DNA of 8,700 nucleotides, from positions 1-8,700 of the forward strand of contig JACDGR010000125.1 in the NCBI GenBank assembly GCA_013821525.1, given 5' to 3'. This stretch comes from Actinomycetota bacterium. GTDB lineage: Bacteria; Actinomycetota; Thermoleophilia; Gaiellales; Gaiellaceae. The translations under genes and the position numbers were made by a program. Position 1 is the stretch's first letter. Each line of letters opens with the position of its first letter. Below the pieces are notes generated by a model. It was not told the origin of the DNA. It searched no databases and saw nothing but the letters and a program-made list of their open reading frames with translations. Of the stretch, positions 1-6,671 are shown piece by piece.

Positions 1-994
1 CGAAGACGCTCGAGTCGCGCCACGAACGAGCGAGGTAGTGCAGGGAGAACAGCCCGTTCGGCGCTTGGTCCGACGGGTGGTTCTTGAAGCTGCCGTACCC
101 ACGTGACCAGAATTCGGCAGCGATCATGACCGTTCCGATCCCCGCCAGCGCGTGCGCAACGGCCGTGCGCCTTGTCGTGCCGAGGACTGTGACGAAGAAG
201 ATGGCCACGGCGATCGTCGCGTTGGAGACTCTGACGGCGACGGAGAGTCCCAACACAGCTCCTGCGAACGCACCGGCCAACGGATCCGCGCGCCGCAGGA
301 TTGCGAGCGCCAGCGCAACAGTGACGAGCGCTGTGGACAACGGCTCGGCGTAAAGCAGAGGGCCGACGTCGTCGAGCCACGAGCCGTAGACGATGTTTCC
401 AGTACCGTCGACCAACCTCATCAGGAACGGCCAGGCGACGAGTAGCGCAGGAGCGACGAGTGCGAAGCGTCCTGGGACGAGTCGCCGCGCGATCAGCGCC
501 GTAGCGAAGACGGTGACTACGTTGCAGGCGAGCAGCAGAGCAACTCCGAGGTAATAGGCGGCGTGGTAGTCGAGCACGCCGACAACGCGCAAGGGGAGGA
601 GCGGGATCGACCAGACGATCGGCCAGCCGACGGCCCCTGCGCCCGTCAGGCCCATCTCGTGTACGCCCAACGCGACGAACAGACCGCCTGCGCATGAAAC
701 CAACACGACCGCCTGGGCGCGCCGGTTACCCAGCCAGAGACGTATCGCCAGCGCCAGGCAGCCGATTAGAACGAGTACGGCAAACCCGAGCAACGTTTTC
801 GAGAGGTGGCTCCACGCGGAGATGAACTCTCGCGCGGCTGCATAGAACCCGTAAGTGTCCCCGTTCGGTGGGCCATAGCGGTAGCCGGGGAACCCGGGCA
901 GGCTTCGTCCGTTCGCCACGAGTACGATCGCCGCGGGAAGGACCCGCAGGAGCGCCAGCCCGGCCACCGTTCGCTTGAAGCCGGAGTCGGTCAT
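1..994 (-). CDS. Multi-spanning membrane protein, GT-C glycosyltransferase-like (partial, C-terminus off the left edge)
   Basis: The minus strand is open without a stop from the ATG at 994 to the window edge, giving 331 codons of N-terminal sequence. The translation is strongly hydrophobic, with about eight or nine likely membrane segments (roughly residues 9-27, 67-86, 93-111, 146-168, 175-192, 212-233, 240-271, 280-297). A first outer loop carries NGDTYGFYAAAREF (Asp46), where GT-C enzymes usually keep an acidic catalytic residue. AEPLSTALVTVALAL (about 216-230), followed by GAVLGLSVAVRVSNAT (about 245-260), resembles the EP...G...R pattern of the PMT/ArnT-like GT-C superfamily. Such enzymes transfer a sugar from a polyprenyl-phosphate donor on the outer membrane face. 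I infer the GT-C membership from topology and these weak motifs; it could be another polytopic membrane protein. The start is supported by a TACCGT hexamer 7 bases upstream. It is divergent from the GT2 gene at 1051, a plausible maker of its lipid-linked donor. Confidence 0.75.
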   Translation of the reverse strand, partial: MTDSGFKRTVAGLALLRVLPAAIVLVANGRSLPGFPGYRYGPPNGDTYGFYAAAREFISAWSHLSKTLLGFAVLVLIGCLALAIRLWLGNRRAQAVVLVSCAGGLFVALGVHEMGLTGAGAVGWPIVWSIPLLPLRVVGVLDYHAAYYLGVALLLACNVVTVFATALIARRLVPGRFALVAPALLVAWPFLMRLVDGTGNIVYGSWLDDVGPLLYAEPLSTALVTVALALAILRRADPLAGAFAGAVLGLSVAVRVSNATIAVAIFFVTVLGTTRRTAVAHALAGIGTVMIAAEFWSRGYGSFKNHPSDQAPNGLFSLHYLARSWRDSSVF

Positions 995-1001
995 GCCGCA
1001 G

Positions 1002-1007
1002 ACGGTA
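1002..1007 (-). promoter_or_regulatory. Putative -10 box TACCGT of a leaderless promoter
   Basis: On the minus strand TACCGT matches the TANNNT -10 pattern and is followed by seven bases (CTGCGGC) and then the ATG at 994. Transcription would begin at or next to the start codon. No clear -35 element and no Shine-Dalgarno sequence are visible. The same spacing recurs before three other genes in the window, which raises confidence. Confidence 0.5.
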
Positions 1008-1050
1008 TTCGATCGAAAGGCAAGTCCGGTGGGAAGTCGAATAGCGGTGC

Positions 1051-1992
1051 ATGCTCGAAGGAAGGTCTGTCGCCGTCGTCGTTCCCGCCTACAACGAGGA
1101 AGGGTTGATCGCGGCCACCCTCCAAGGGATTCCAAGTTTCGTTGACCGGATCTTCGTCGTTGACGACGCGTCGACCGACACGACCGCCGAGCGAGCGCGC
1201 TCCTCCGATGATCCTCGCGTCGAGGTGATCGTCCACCCCAAGAACGGCGGAGTCGGTGCTGCGATCGTGACGGGCTACAAGCGGGCACTCGCGGAGCGAA
1301 TCGACGCGACCGCAGTGATGGCCGGCGATAATCAGATGGACCCGGATGAGCTCGAACCGTTCACCTTGCCGATTGTCCGCGACGAGCTCGACTACGCCAA
1401 GGCGAACCGGTTGTTCACGGGCAGCGCCTGGAACCTGATTCCGCGCAACCGATATCTGGGAAACGCAGTCCTGAGCCTGCTGACCAAGATCGCATCGGGG
1501 TACTGGCACATCGCCGATTCGCAGGCGGGGTACACCGTCATCTCGCTAAAGCTGCTGCAGTTGCTCGACCTCGATCGTATCTACACGTCCTACGGATTCC
1601 CGAACGACATGCTCGTCCATCTGAATGTGTGGAACGCGCGCGTCCGCGATTTTCCATCGCGACCCATCTACGGCGTCGGTGAACGCTCGGGGATCAAGAT
1701 CCGGCGCGTGGTTCCGCGCATCTCGTGGCTGCTCTACCGCGGCTTCTTCTGGCGCATGCGCGAGAAGTACGTGATCCGCGACTTTCACCCGCTGGTCTTC
1801 TTCTATTTCCTCGGGTTCCTGATGACCTCGGTCGGCTTCGTGCTCGGAATGCTGGAGGTGGCCCTACGGCTCGGGGGCAACAACATCACGCCGGCGACGA
1901 TCGTGCTCGTCGCGCTCCTGCTGATCTCAGGCAGCCAGTTCACGCTCTTCGCCATGTGGTTCGACATGGAGTCGAACAAAGACCTGCGCTAG
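1051..1992 (+). CDS. Family 2 glycosyltransferase, polyprenyl-phosphate sugar synthase type, with two C-terminal membrane helices
   Basis: The 313-residue protein starts with a GT-A fold of family GT2: VVVPAYNEE (residues 9-17), the nucleotide-binding VVDDASTD (36-43), a KNGGVGAAI segment (64-72) as in dolichyl-phosphate mannosyltransferase relatives, and the metal/donor motif GDNQMDPDEL (92-101) in place of the more usual DADxQ/DGDGQ. Two hydrophobic helices at about 248-268 and 281-304 end the protein, so it probably sits on the inner face of the membrane. Relatives move a hexose from a GDP- or UDP-sugar onto polyprenyl phosphate; the sugar cannot be read from the sequence. The ATG at 1051 has no Shine-Dalgarno sequence, but the VVVPAYNEE motif only eight residues in fits the family, and no better start exists. 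A polyprenyl-phosphate-sugar product would suit the divergent GT-C-like protein. The GH92 gene follows within 40 bases and may be partly cotranscribed. Confidence 0.9.
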   Translation: MLEGRSVAVVVPAYNEEGLIAATLQGIPSFVDRIFVVDDASTDTTAERARSSDDPRVEVIVHPKNGGVGAAIVTGYKRALAERIDATAVMAGDNQMDPDELEPFTLPIVRDELDYAKANRLFTGSAWNLIPRNRYLGNAVLSLLTKIASGYWHIADSQAGYTVISLKLLQLLDLDRIYTSYGFPNDMLVHLNVWNARVRDFPSRPIYGVGERSGIKIRRVVPRISWLLYRGFFWRMREKYVIRDFHPLVFFYFLGFLMTSVGFVLGMLEVALRLGGNNITPATIVLVALLLISGSQFTLFAMWFDMESNKDLR

Positions 1993-1995
1993 ACG

Positions 1996-2001
1996 TACAC
2001 T
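1996..2001 (+). promoter_or_regulatory. Putative -10 box TACACT upstream of the GH92 gene
   Basis: TACACT fits TANNNT and lies four bases after the GT2 stop codon. Six bases downstream is an in-frame ATC at 2008, at the position where the other leaderless-type genes here have ATG. Measured from this hexamer, the first standard start codon, GTG at 2032, would have a leader of about 24 bases and no Shine-Dalgarno sequence. Confidence 0.4.
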
Positions 2002-2031
2002 TCAGCCATCGATTGGATCCGCCTGCTGTGT

Positions 2032-4290
2032 GTGGCCGGTGCGCAGGCGTGCATCCTCGCCGCCGCAGCGCCGGGTTTTGCGAGCCCGGACTCGACTCCG
2101 CTAGTCGATCCCTTCGTGGGTACTGCGGGAGCCGGCAACACGTTCCCGGGCGCAGTTGTCCCGTCGGGAATGGTGCAGTTCTCGCCGGTTTCGGCGCGCA
2201 CGTCGACCCCGGGCGGCTACCGCTACGACGACGCGACGATCGGCGGTTTCGCGCTGACCCGCTTGAGCGGCGCCGGGTGCACCAACATGGGAGACCTGCC
2301 GGTGTTGCCGCTGGCCCAACCCTTTGCCGCGCTCTCCTCCGACGGCAGAGTGCCACCAGGGTCCTTTCGTCACACGCACGAGTCGGCGTCGCCGGGGCGC
2401 TACACCGTACGCTTCGACAGCGGCGTTTCAGCAGATTTGACCGCAACGCTTCGCACGGGTGACGCGACCTTCACGTTCCCAGGGCCGAACGGGTACGTGG
2501 TACTCGACGCGGGCGGCGGTGGCGCGCCGCGGAACGGGATCTCGATCGAGCTCGTCAGCAAAAACGAGGTGCGCGGCTCGGTCACCGAAAGCGGGTTCTG
2601 CGGCGGCCCGGCGTCGCCAACCCTGAACTTCGACGTGCGATTCGACCGGCCCGTAGGCACCACCGCCTCGTGGGGGCAGGACGGCACGGTGGTTGCGGGA
2701 GTCGCGAAGCGCAAGACGACCACGTCCGGCGGCCTCCTGCTCGGCTTCGCAGGGGGCACCGTGCGAATGAAGGTCGGGGTTTCCTACGTCAGCGTCGCCA
2801 ACGCGGCCTTGAACCTTCGGCGCGAGAGCCCGGGCTGGGACTTCCGCCGTGTGGCGAACGACGCGCGCTCGGCGTGGAGCACCGCGCTCGGCCGGATCGA
2901 GGTGCGAGGTGGCGGCGCCGCAGCCGCTCGCACCTTTTACACCGCGCTCTATCACTCCCTGATCCATCCCACTGTCGCAAGCGACGTGAACGGTCAGTTC
3001 CGCCGAAAGGACGGGAAAGTTGGTCGAGCGACCGGATACACGCGCCTGACGAATATCTCGGGCTGGGATGTCTATCGCACGCAGATACCGCTGCTCGCGC
3101 TGGTCGAACCGACGATTGGAGACGACCTTGTCCGTTCGATGGTGGCAGGCGCCGCCGAATCGGGCTCGATGGCGAAGTGGGAGTACGCCGGGTTCGAGAC
3201 CGGGACGATGGTCGGAGATCCGGCCGCGCCGATCGTCGCCGGCGTCGACGCGTTCGGGGATCATCGGATCGATCGAGGATCCGCGACCGCGGCGCTAGAG
3301 CGCGCTGCGTTGCGAACCGACCCCGGCCCGTTCATGTATCCGAGCAACCTGATCCCCACCGACGGCTCGGCGTTCGGGCCGTTCGTTGAACGCCCTGCGC
3401 TTGTCGACTACATCGCGCTGGGATACGTCCCGTACGACCTGCGCGAGGGCGGCATCTGGGGCACGGCGTCGACGACGCTCGAGTACGGCATCGCCGACTT
3501 TGCGCTCTCGCGCCTCCTCGGCGCCGGCCGGCGCGCCGCGGCTTCGACGGCGCTCCTTGCGCGCTCGGGCGCGTGGCGGAACTTGTTCGACCCAGTCTCC
3601 CGCTACATCGAACCCCGCAATGCAGACGGCTCGTTCCTACCCTCCTACTCTGACGTCTCCAAGCTGGGGTTCGTCGAGGGTAACGCAATGCAGTACACCT
3701 GGTCGGTGCCCTATGACGTCGCCGGCCTGTTTCGCGCAATCGGCCCGAGAGCTGCGACGGAGCGGCTCGACTCCATGCTCACGAGGCTGAACACCGACCG
3801 GTACGCGCCGAACGCCTGGCTTGGGAACGAGCCGTCGTTCGACCTGCCGTGGCTCTACCTGTGGCTGCGCGAGCCTTGGAAAACGCAGGCGGCTGTCCGC
3901 CGCGCGACAACGACCCTCTTCGGTGGGACCCCGGCGGGCCTTCCAGGCAACGACGACCTCGGCGCGCTCTCCGCATGGTACGTCTGGAGCGCGCTTGGCC
4001 TCTATCCGGCGATTCCCGGCGTCGGCGGCTTCGCAGTCGGGAGCCCAACATTCGCCTCGGCCACAATTCACGCGGGTCTGCGCACGATCTCGCTCGAGGC
4101 TAGAGGTCGCGGGGCCTATGTCAAGCGCTTGGACGTGAACGGAGCTCCCGCGTCGCGCACCTGGGTCGCCCTGCCACGACGCGCGAGCCTCTCTCTGCAG
4201 TTCACTCGCGCTGAACGACCTCAGTCCTGGGGCGCGGGCGCTGCATCGGCGCCTCCCTCGTTTGCTGCCCGTCAGCCCGCTCGGAAATGA
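2032..4290 (+). CDS. Secreted GH92 family alpha-mannosidase
   Basis: This is a full-length (about 752 residues) GH92 enzyme. GH92 members are calcium-dependent, inverting exo-alpha-mannosidases, mostly alpha-1,2. After a hydrophobic secretion signal ending near PGFAS, the N-terminal beta-sandwich domain opens with PLVDPFVGTAGAGNTFPGA and LSGAGCTNMGDLPVLP, both family hallmarks. The catalytic (alpha/alpha)6 domain shows SGWDVYRTQIPLLAL (from residue 343), EGNAMQYTWSVPYDV, GNEPS with the likely acid Glu600, and GLPGNDDLGALSAWYVW with the base-region aspartates Asp641/Asp642. The residues after GNEPS are Phe-Asp rather than His-His, and GNDDCGQMSAW is changed to GNDDLGALSAW; from memory, actinobacterial members often show the SF form. 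The mature part has only Cys83 and Cys190. The GTG at 2032 is the first standard start, but the frame is open back to the stop at 1990, and an upstream in-frame ATC at 2008 would add a charged n-region to the signal peptide. The role may be trimming mannose from a glycan outside the cell. Confidence 0.93.
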   Translation: MAGAQACILAAAAPGFASPDSTPLVDPFVGTAGAGNTFPGAVVPSGMVQFSPVSARTSTPGGYRYDDATIGGFALTRLSGAGCTNMGDLPVLPLAQPFAALSSDGRVPPGSFRHTHESASPGRYTVRFDSGVSADLTATLRTGDATFTFPGPNGYVVLDAGGGGAPRNGISIELVSKNEVRGSVTESGFCGGPASPTLNFDVRFDRPVGTTASWGQDGTVVAGVAKRKTTTSGGLLLGFAGGTVRMKVGVSYVSVANAALNLRRESPGWDFRRVANDARSAWSTALGRIEVRGGGAAAARTFYTALYHSLIHPTVASDVNGQFRRKDGKVGRATGYTRLTNISGWDVYRTQIPLLALVEPTIGDDLVRSMVAGAAESGSMAKWEYAGFETGTMVGDPAAPIVAGVDAFGDHRIDRGSATAALERAALRTDPGPFMYPSNLIPTDGSAFGPFVERPALVDYIALGYVPYDLREGGIWGTASTTLEYGIADFALSRLLGAGRRAAASTALLARSGAWRNLFDPVSRYIEPRNADGSFLPSYSDVSKLGFVEGNAMQYTWSVPYDVAGLFRAIGPRAATERLDSMLTRLNTDRYAPNAWLGNEPSFDLPWLYLWLREPWKTQAAVRRATTTLFGGTPAGLPGNDDLGALSAWYVWSALGLYPAIPGVGGFAVGSPTFASATIHAGLRTISLEARGRGAYVKRLDVNGAPASRTWVALPRRASLSLQFTRAERPQSWGAGAASAPPSFAARQPARK

Positions 4291-4574
4291 AGCCGCCCGG
4301 AATCGCCGGCCGCAGACTGTAGAGCGGCGCCGCGGGCCTGCCACTGACCGCGACGGAAGCAGCGCTCGCTCCGCCACCCCGTCAATCGCGAGCGCCGCAT
4401 CTCCGTCAACCTATCGCCGCTCGCGGCCAGGCCGAGGGTGCTGAAGATCCGCTGTCTCATGCTGAACACAGGCCAACGCGGGCGAGGACGGTCGGAGGCT
4501 CAGGCTCGAACGGTATGAAAGAGGTTCGTAAGGAACGTGCGTGGAAATCCGCTCTATGAGTACAGTTGCGACGC
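4291..4574 (+). other. 284-base gap with no convincing gene
   Basis: This is the only sizeable non-coding stretch. Short open frames on both strands here are Arg/Ser-rich and have no recognisable motif. An inverted repeat, CGCGAGCG at 4387-4394 and CGCTCGCG at 4418-4425, has a 23-base loop and no T-run, so it is a poor intrinsic terminator. The right end holds the promoter of the decarboxylase gene. The gap separates the mannosidase unit from the nucleotide-sugar/export units. It may hold upstream control sites, but none is identifiable by eye. Confidence 0.6.
4561..4566 (+). promoter_or_regulatory. Putative -10 box TACAGT of a leaderless promoter
   Basis: TACAGT fits TANNNT and is followed by eight bases (TGCGACGC) and the ATG at 4575. 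It decides the start: the alternative TTG at 4566 overlaps the last base of this hexamer, so it could not lie on the transcript if this box is used. No obvious -35 is present about 17 bases upstream. Confidence 0.55.
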
Positions 4575-5516
4575 ATGCCGACCTCAGTCGTCACCGGCGG
4601 TGCCGGGTTCCTCGGGTCGCATCTCTGTGATCACCTGCTCGAGCAGGGACATCAGGTGATCTGTGTCGACAATCTCGACACCGGGTCACTCGAGAACATC
4701 GCTCACCTCCGCGACGACGCCTTCCGATTCGTCAACCAGGACGTCGTTGAGCCGATCCACCTCGACGGGCCGGTCGACTTCGTCTTCCACCTGGCCGCGC
4801 TCGCCAGCCCCGTCGACTACCTGCGCGCCCCGCTGGCCTCGTTGAAGGTCGGCTCGTACGGAACGCACAACGCGCTCGGTCTCGCGAAGTACAAGCGTGC
4901 ACGCTTCCTCATCTCTTCGACGAGCGAGGTCTACGGCGACCCGCAGGTGCATCCGCAGCCCGAGACCTACTGGGGCAACGTCAACCCGATCGGGCCGCGC
5001 GGGGTCTACGACGAGGCCAAGCGGTACGCAGAAGCGCTGACGATGACCTACCACACCCAGCAGGGCGTCGACACGCGCATCGCGCGGATCTTCAACACCT
5101 ACGGGCCGCGCATGCGCCGTAACGACGGCCGTGCGTCCGTGCAGTTCCTCAACCAGGCGATCGGCGGCAAGCCGCTGACGGTGTACGGGGACGGCTCTCA
5201 GACGCGGTCGCTCTGTTATGTCGACGATCTGATTCGCGGGCTCTACGCCCTGATGTCGAGTGACGAGCATCTGCCGGTCAACATCGGCAACCCCGATCAC
5301 GAGGTGACGATGCTCGAGTTGGCGCAGACGGTGATCCGGATCACCGGCTCGACGAGCGAGATCGTCTTCGAGGCACTGCCGATCGACGATCCGCAGATTC
5401 GCCGGCCGGACATCACTCGCGCACGGGAGATCCTCGGCTGGGCGCCGGAGATCGACCTGGAAGAGGGCCTCGGGCGTTGGCTGAAGGCGCTCGGGCGCGA
5501 ACCCGCCAAGGCCTGA
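4575..5516 (+). CDS. UDP-glucuronate decarboxylase / UDP-xylose synthase (extended SDR)
   Basis: The 313-residue cytoplasmic enzyme belongs to the NAD-dependent epimerase/dehydratase family. It has the Rossmann motif TGGAGFLG (residues 7-14), the acidic end of strand 2 in CVDNLDTGS, and the active-site strand SSTSEVYGDP (from 114). The catalytic YDEAK holds Tyr145 and Lys149. PQPETYWGNVNPIGPRG before the catalytic Tyr, and PIDDPQIRRPDITRA near the C-terminus, are characteristic of the UXS type, which oxidises and decarboxylates UDP-glucuronate to UDP-xylose. Its length matches bacterial UXS enzymes. The ATG at 4575 is preferred over the TTG at 4566 because the protein then begins MPTSVVTGGAG and the TACAGT box sits eight bases upstream. 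The stop overlaps the ATG of the next gene by one base (TGATG), so the two are translationally coupled. A related dTDP- or UDP-sugar dehydratase/epimerase is possible but less likely. The product would feed xylose into the glycan. Confidence 0.88.
   Translation: MPTSVVTGGAGFLGSHLCDHLLEQGHQVICVDNLDTGSLENIAHLRDDAFRFVNQDVVEPIHLDGPVDFVFHLAALASPVDYLRAPLASLKVGSYGTHNALGLAKYKRARFLISSTSEVYGDPQVHPQPETYWGNVNPIGPRGVYDEAKRYAEALTMTYHTQQGVDTRIARIFNTYGPRMRRNDGRASVQFLNQAIGGKPLTVYGDGSQTRSLCYVDDLIRGLYALMSSDEHLPVNIGNPDHEVTMLELAQTVIRITGSTSEIVFEALPIDDPQIRRPDITRAREILGWAPEIDLEEGLGRWLKALGREPAKA
5508..5511 (+). promoter_or_regulatory. Weak Shine-Dalgarno AAGG before the internal gene at 5516
   Basis: AAGG lies four bases before the ATG at 5516, inside the last codons of the decarboxylase gene. 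It is weak and closely spaced, so coupling through the TGATG overlap is probably the main route to initiation. It favours 5516 over the in-frame upstream ATG at 5477, which would replace the signal peptide start with an Arg-rich extension. Confidence 0.35.
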
Positions 5517-6655
5517 TGCAACGGTGGGGGGTCACGATCGCCATCCTCGTGATGGCGATCGCCGCGTCCGCCGCGACGCCCGCGAGCGGCTCGCGCTACA
5601 TGCGGATCGGCATCTACGACGAGGCCCAGACGCTCTACGGGCCGATCGACAAGACGATGCCGGTGCTCAAGCAGCTGCATGTGCAAGAGGTGCGGCTGAA
5701 TCTCTACTGGGGCGCACGGTACGGCGTCGCGACGCGAAGGCCGGCAGACGCGACCGATCCCGCCGACCCCGCGTACGACTGGTCGTTGTACGACCGAACG
5801 GTTCGCTACGCGAACCAGTACGGCCTCCATGTGCTCTTCTCGATCTACGGAACGCCGGCATGGGCGAACGGCGGCAAGGGGCCGAACCATGCGCCGACAC
5901 GCCCGATCGATCTGCGGAACTTCGCGCTTGCGGCAGCGAAGCGCTACGGCGGCCAGTACCCCGACAGCAGCGGAGGCAAGTTGCCGCCCGTCAAGGAATG
6001 GCTCGCGTGGAACGAGCCGAACAACCCGCTCTTTCTCGCGCCGCAGTACGTCGGCAACCGGATCCAGAGCGCGATCGATTACACGAAGATCTGCAACGCG
6101 ATCTACACGGGTATTCACGCGACGCTGTACGCGAACGAGCGGGTCGCCTGCGGCGTCACGGCTCCCCGTGGCAACAACAACCCCTCCAGCACGCGCCCAT
6201 CGGTCTCGCCGCTCGCGTTCCTGCGTGCAGTCAATAACGCAGGGCTCAAGAACTTCGACGCGTGGGCCCACCACCCGTACTACGCGGGGCCGAACGACAC
6301 GCCGACGACGAAGCCCGTGACGACGAAGGGCGCGCCGGCCACGGCAGTGACGCTCGGGAACTTCGGCGATCTGACGAAGCTCCTCACGCAGCTGTACGGC
6401 AACAAGCGGATCTGGATCACCGAGTACGGTTATCAGACGAACCCGCCAGATCCTCTCTTCGGCGTCTCGTATGCGAAGCAAGCGACGTATCTGACGCAGG
6501 CGTTCGCGATCGCGCGTGCGAATCCACGGATCGACATGATGCTCTGGTTCTTGCTGCGCGACGAGCCGGGCCTCGGCGGCTGGCAATCCGGACTACTGAC
6601 TGCGTCGGGCGCGAAGAAGCCCGCGTTCGCCGCCTTCCAGAAGCTCACTCAGTAG
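5516..6655 (+). CDS. Secreted clan GH-A glycoside hydrolase (GH39/PslG- or GH5-like)
   Basis: The 379-residue protein begins with a signal peptide: QRW, then a hydrophobic stretch TIAILVMAIAA, then ASAATPASG. A TIM-barrel hydrolase follows. The strand-4 motif WNEPNN places the acid/base at Glu167, AHHPYY (251-256) is the usual histidine strand, and ITEYGYQT places the nucleophile at Glu303. This pair of glutamates is typical of clan GH-A retaining enzymes; the WNEPN/HHPY/ITEYG set recalls GH39-type and PslG-like enzymes. The exact family and substrate cannot be fixed by eye. The only two cysteines, Cys193 and Cys212, could form a disulfide after export. Start choice: the ATG at 5516 gives a clean signal peptide and overlaps the preceding stop by one base; an earlier in-frame ATG (5477) would place Arg-rich sequence ahead of it. 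Coupling to a UDP-xylose synthase gene suggests work on the glycan made by this locus, as PslG does for Psl. Confidence 0.85.
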   Translation: MQRWGVTIAILVMAIAASAATPASGSRYMRIGIYDEAQTLYGPIDKTMPVLKQLHVQEVRLNLYWGARYGVATRRPADATDPADPAYDWSLYDRTVRYANQYGLHVLFSIYGTPAWANGGKGPNHAPTRPIDLRNFALAAAKRYGGQYPDSSGGKLPPVKEWLAWNEPNNPLFLAPQYVGNRIQSAIDYTKICNAIYTGIHATLYANERVACGVTAPRGNNNPSSTRPSVSPLAFLRAVNNAGLKNFDAWAHHPYYAGPNDTPTTKPVTTKGAPATAVTLGNFGDLTKLLTQLYGNKRIWITEYGYQTNPPDPLFGVSYAKQATYLTQAFAIARANPRIDMMLWFLLRDEPGLGGWQSGLLTASGAKKPAFAAFQKLTQ

Positions 6656-6658
6656 CGG

Positions 6659-6664
6659 TACGCT
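6659..6664 (+). promoter_or_regulatory. Putative -10 box TACGCT of a leaderless promoter
   Basis: TACGCT starts three bases after the hydrolase stop codon, with seven bases (CGCCCCG) between it and the ATG at 6672. There is no Shine-Dalgarno sequence in the 16-base gap between the genes. It would let the methyltransferase-flippase pair be transcribed independently of the upstream unit. Confidence 0.5.
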
Positions 6665-6671
6665 CGCCCCG

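Noticed and set aside
84..445. Plus-strand open frames of 89 and 97 codons near the left edge
   Set aside because: They lie opposite the continuous membrane-protein frame on the minus strand, which has convincing hydrophobic segments; their own products look like GC-driven noise.
991..1509. Minus-strand open frame of 172 codons opposite the GT2 gene
   Set aside because: It overlaps the start of the divergent membrane-protein gene and lies opposite the GT2 signature motifs; no recognisable domain.
2428..3264. Minus-strand open frame of 278 codons inside the GH92 gene
   Set aside because: It lies fully opposite conserved GH92 motifs and has low-complexity Arg-rich composition; a shadow frame.
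4387..4425. Inverted repeat CGCGAGCG...CGCTCGCG as a terminator
   Set aside because: The stem is 8 bases with a 23-base loop and no following T-run; such repeats arise by chance in GC-rich DNA.
4566..4574. TTG at 4566 as start of the decarboxylase
   Set aside because: It overlaps the TACAGT box and adds only MRR before a natural MPTSVVTGGAG start.
5477..5515. Upstream ATG (5477) as start of the hydrolase
   Set aside because: It would overlap the decarboxylase by 40 bases and put an Arg-rich extension before a normal signal peptide; ATG 5516 with a one-base overlap is better.
5297..6586. Long minus-strand open frame (429 codons) opposite the decarboxylase end and hydrolase
   Set aside because: Its product is Arg/Val/Asp-rich with no domain; it is the antisense shadow of two genes with clear catalytic motifs in a GC-rich genome.
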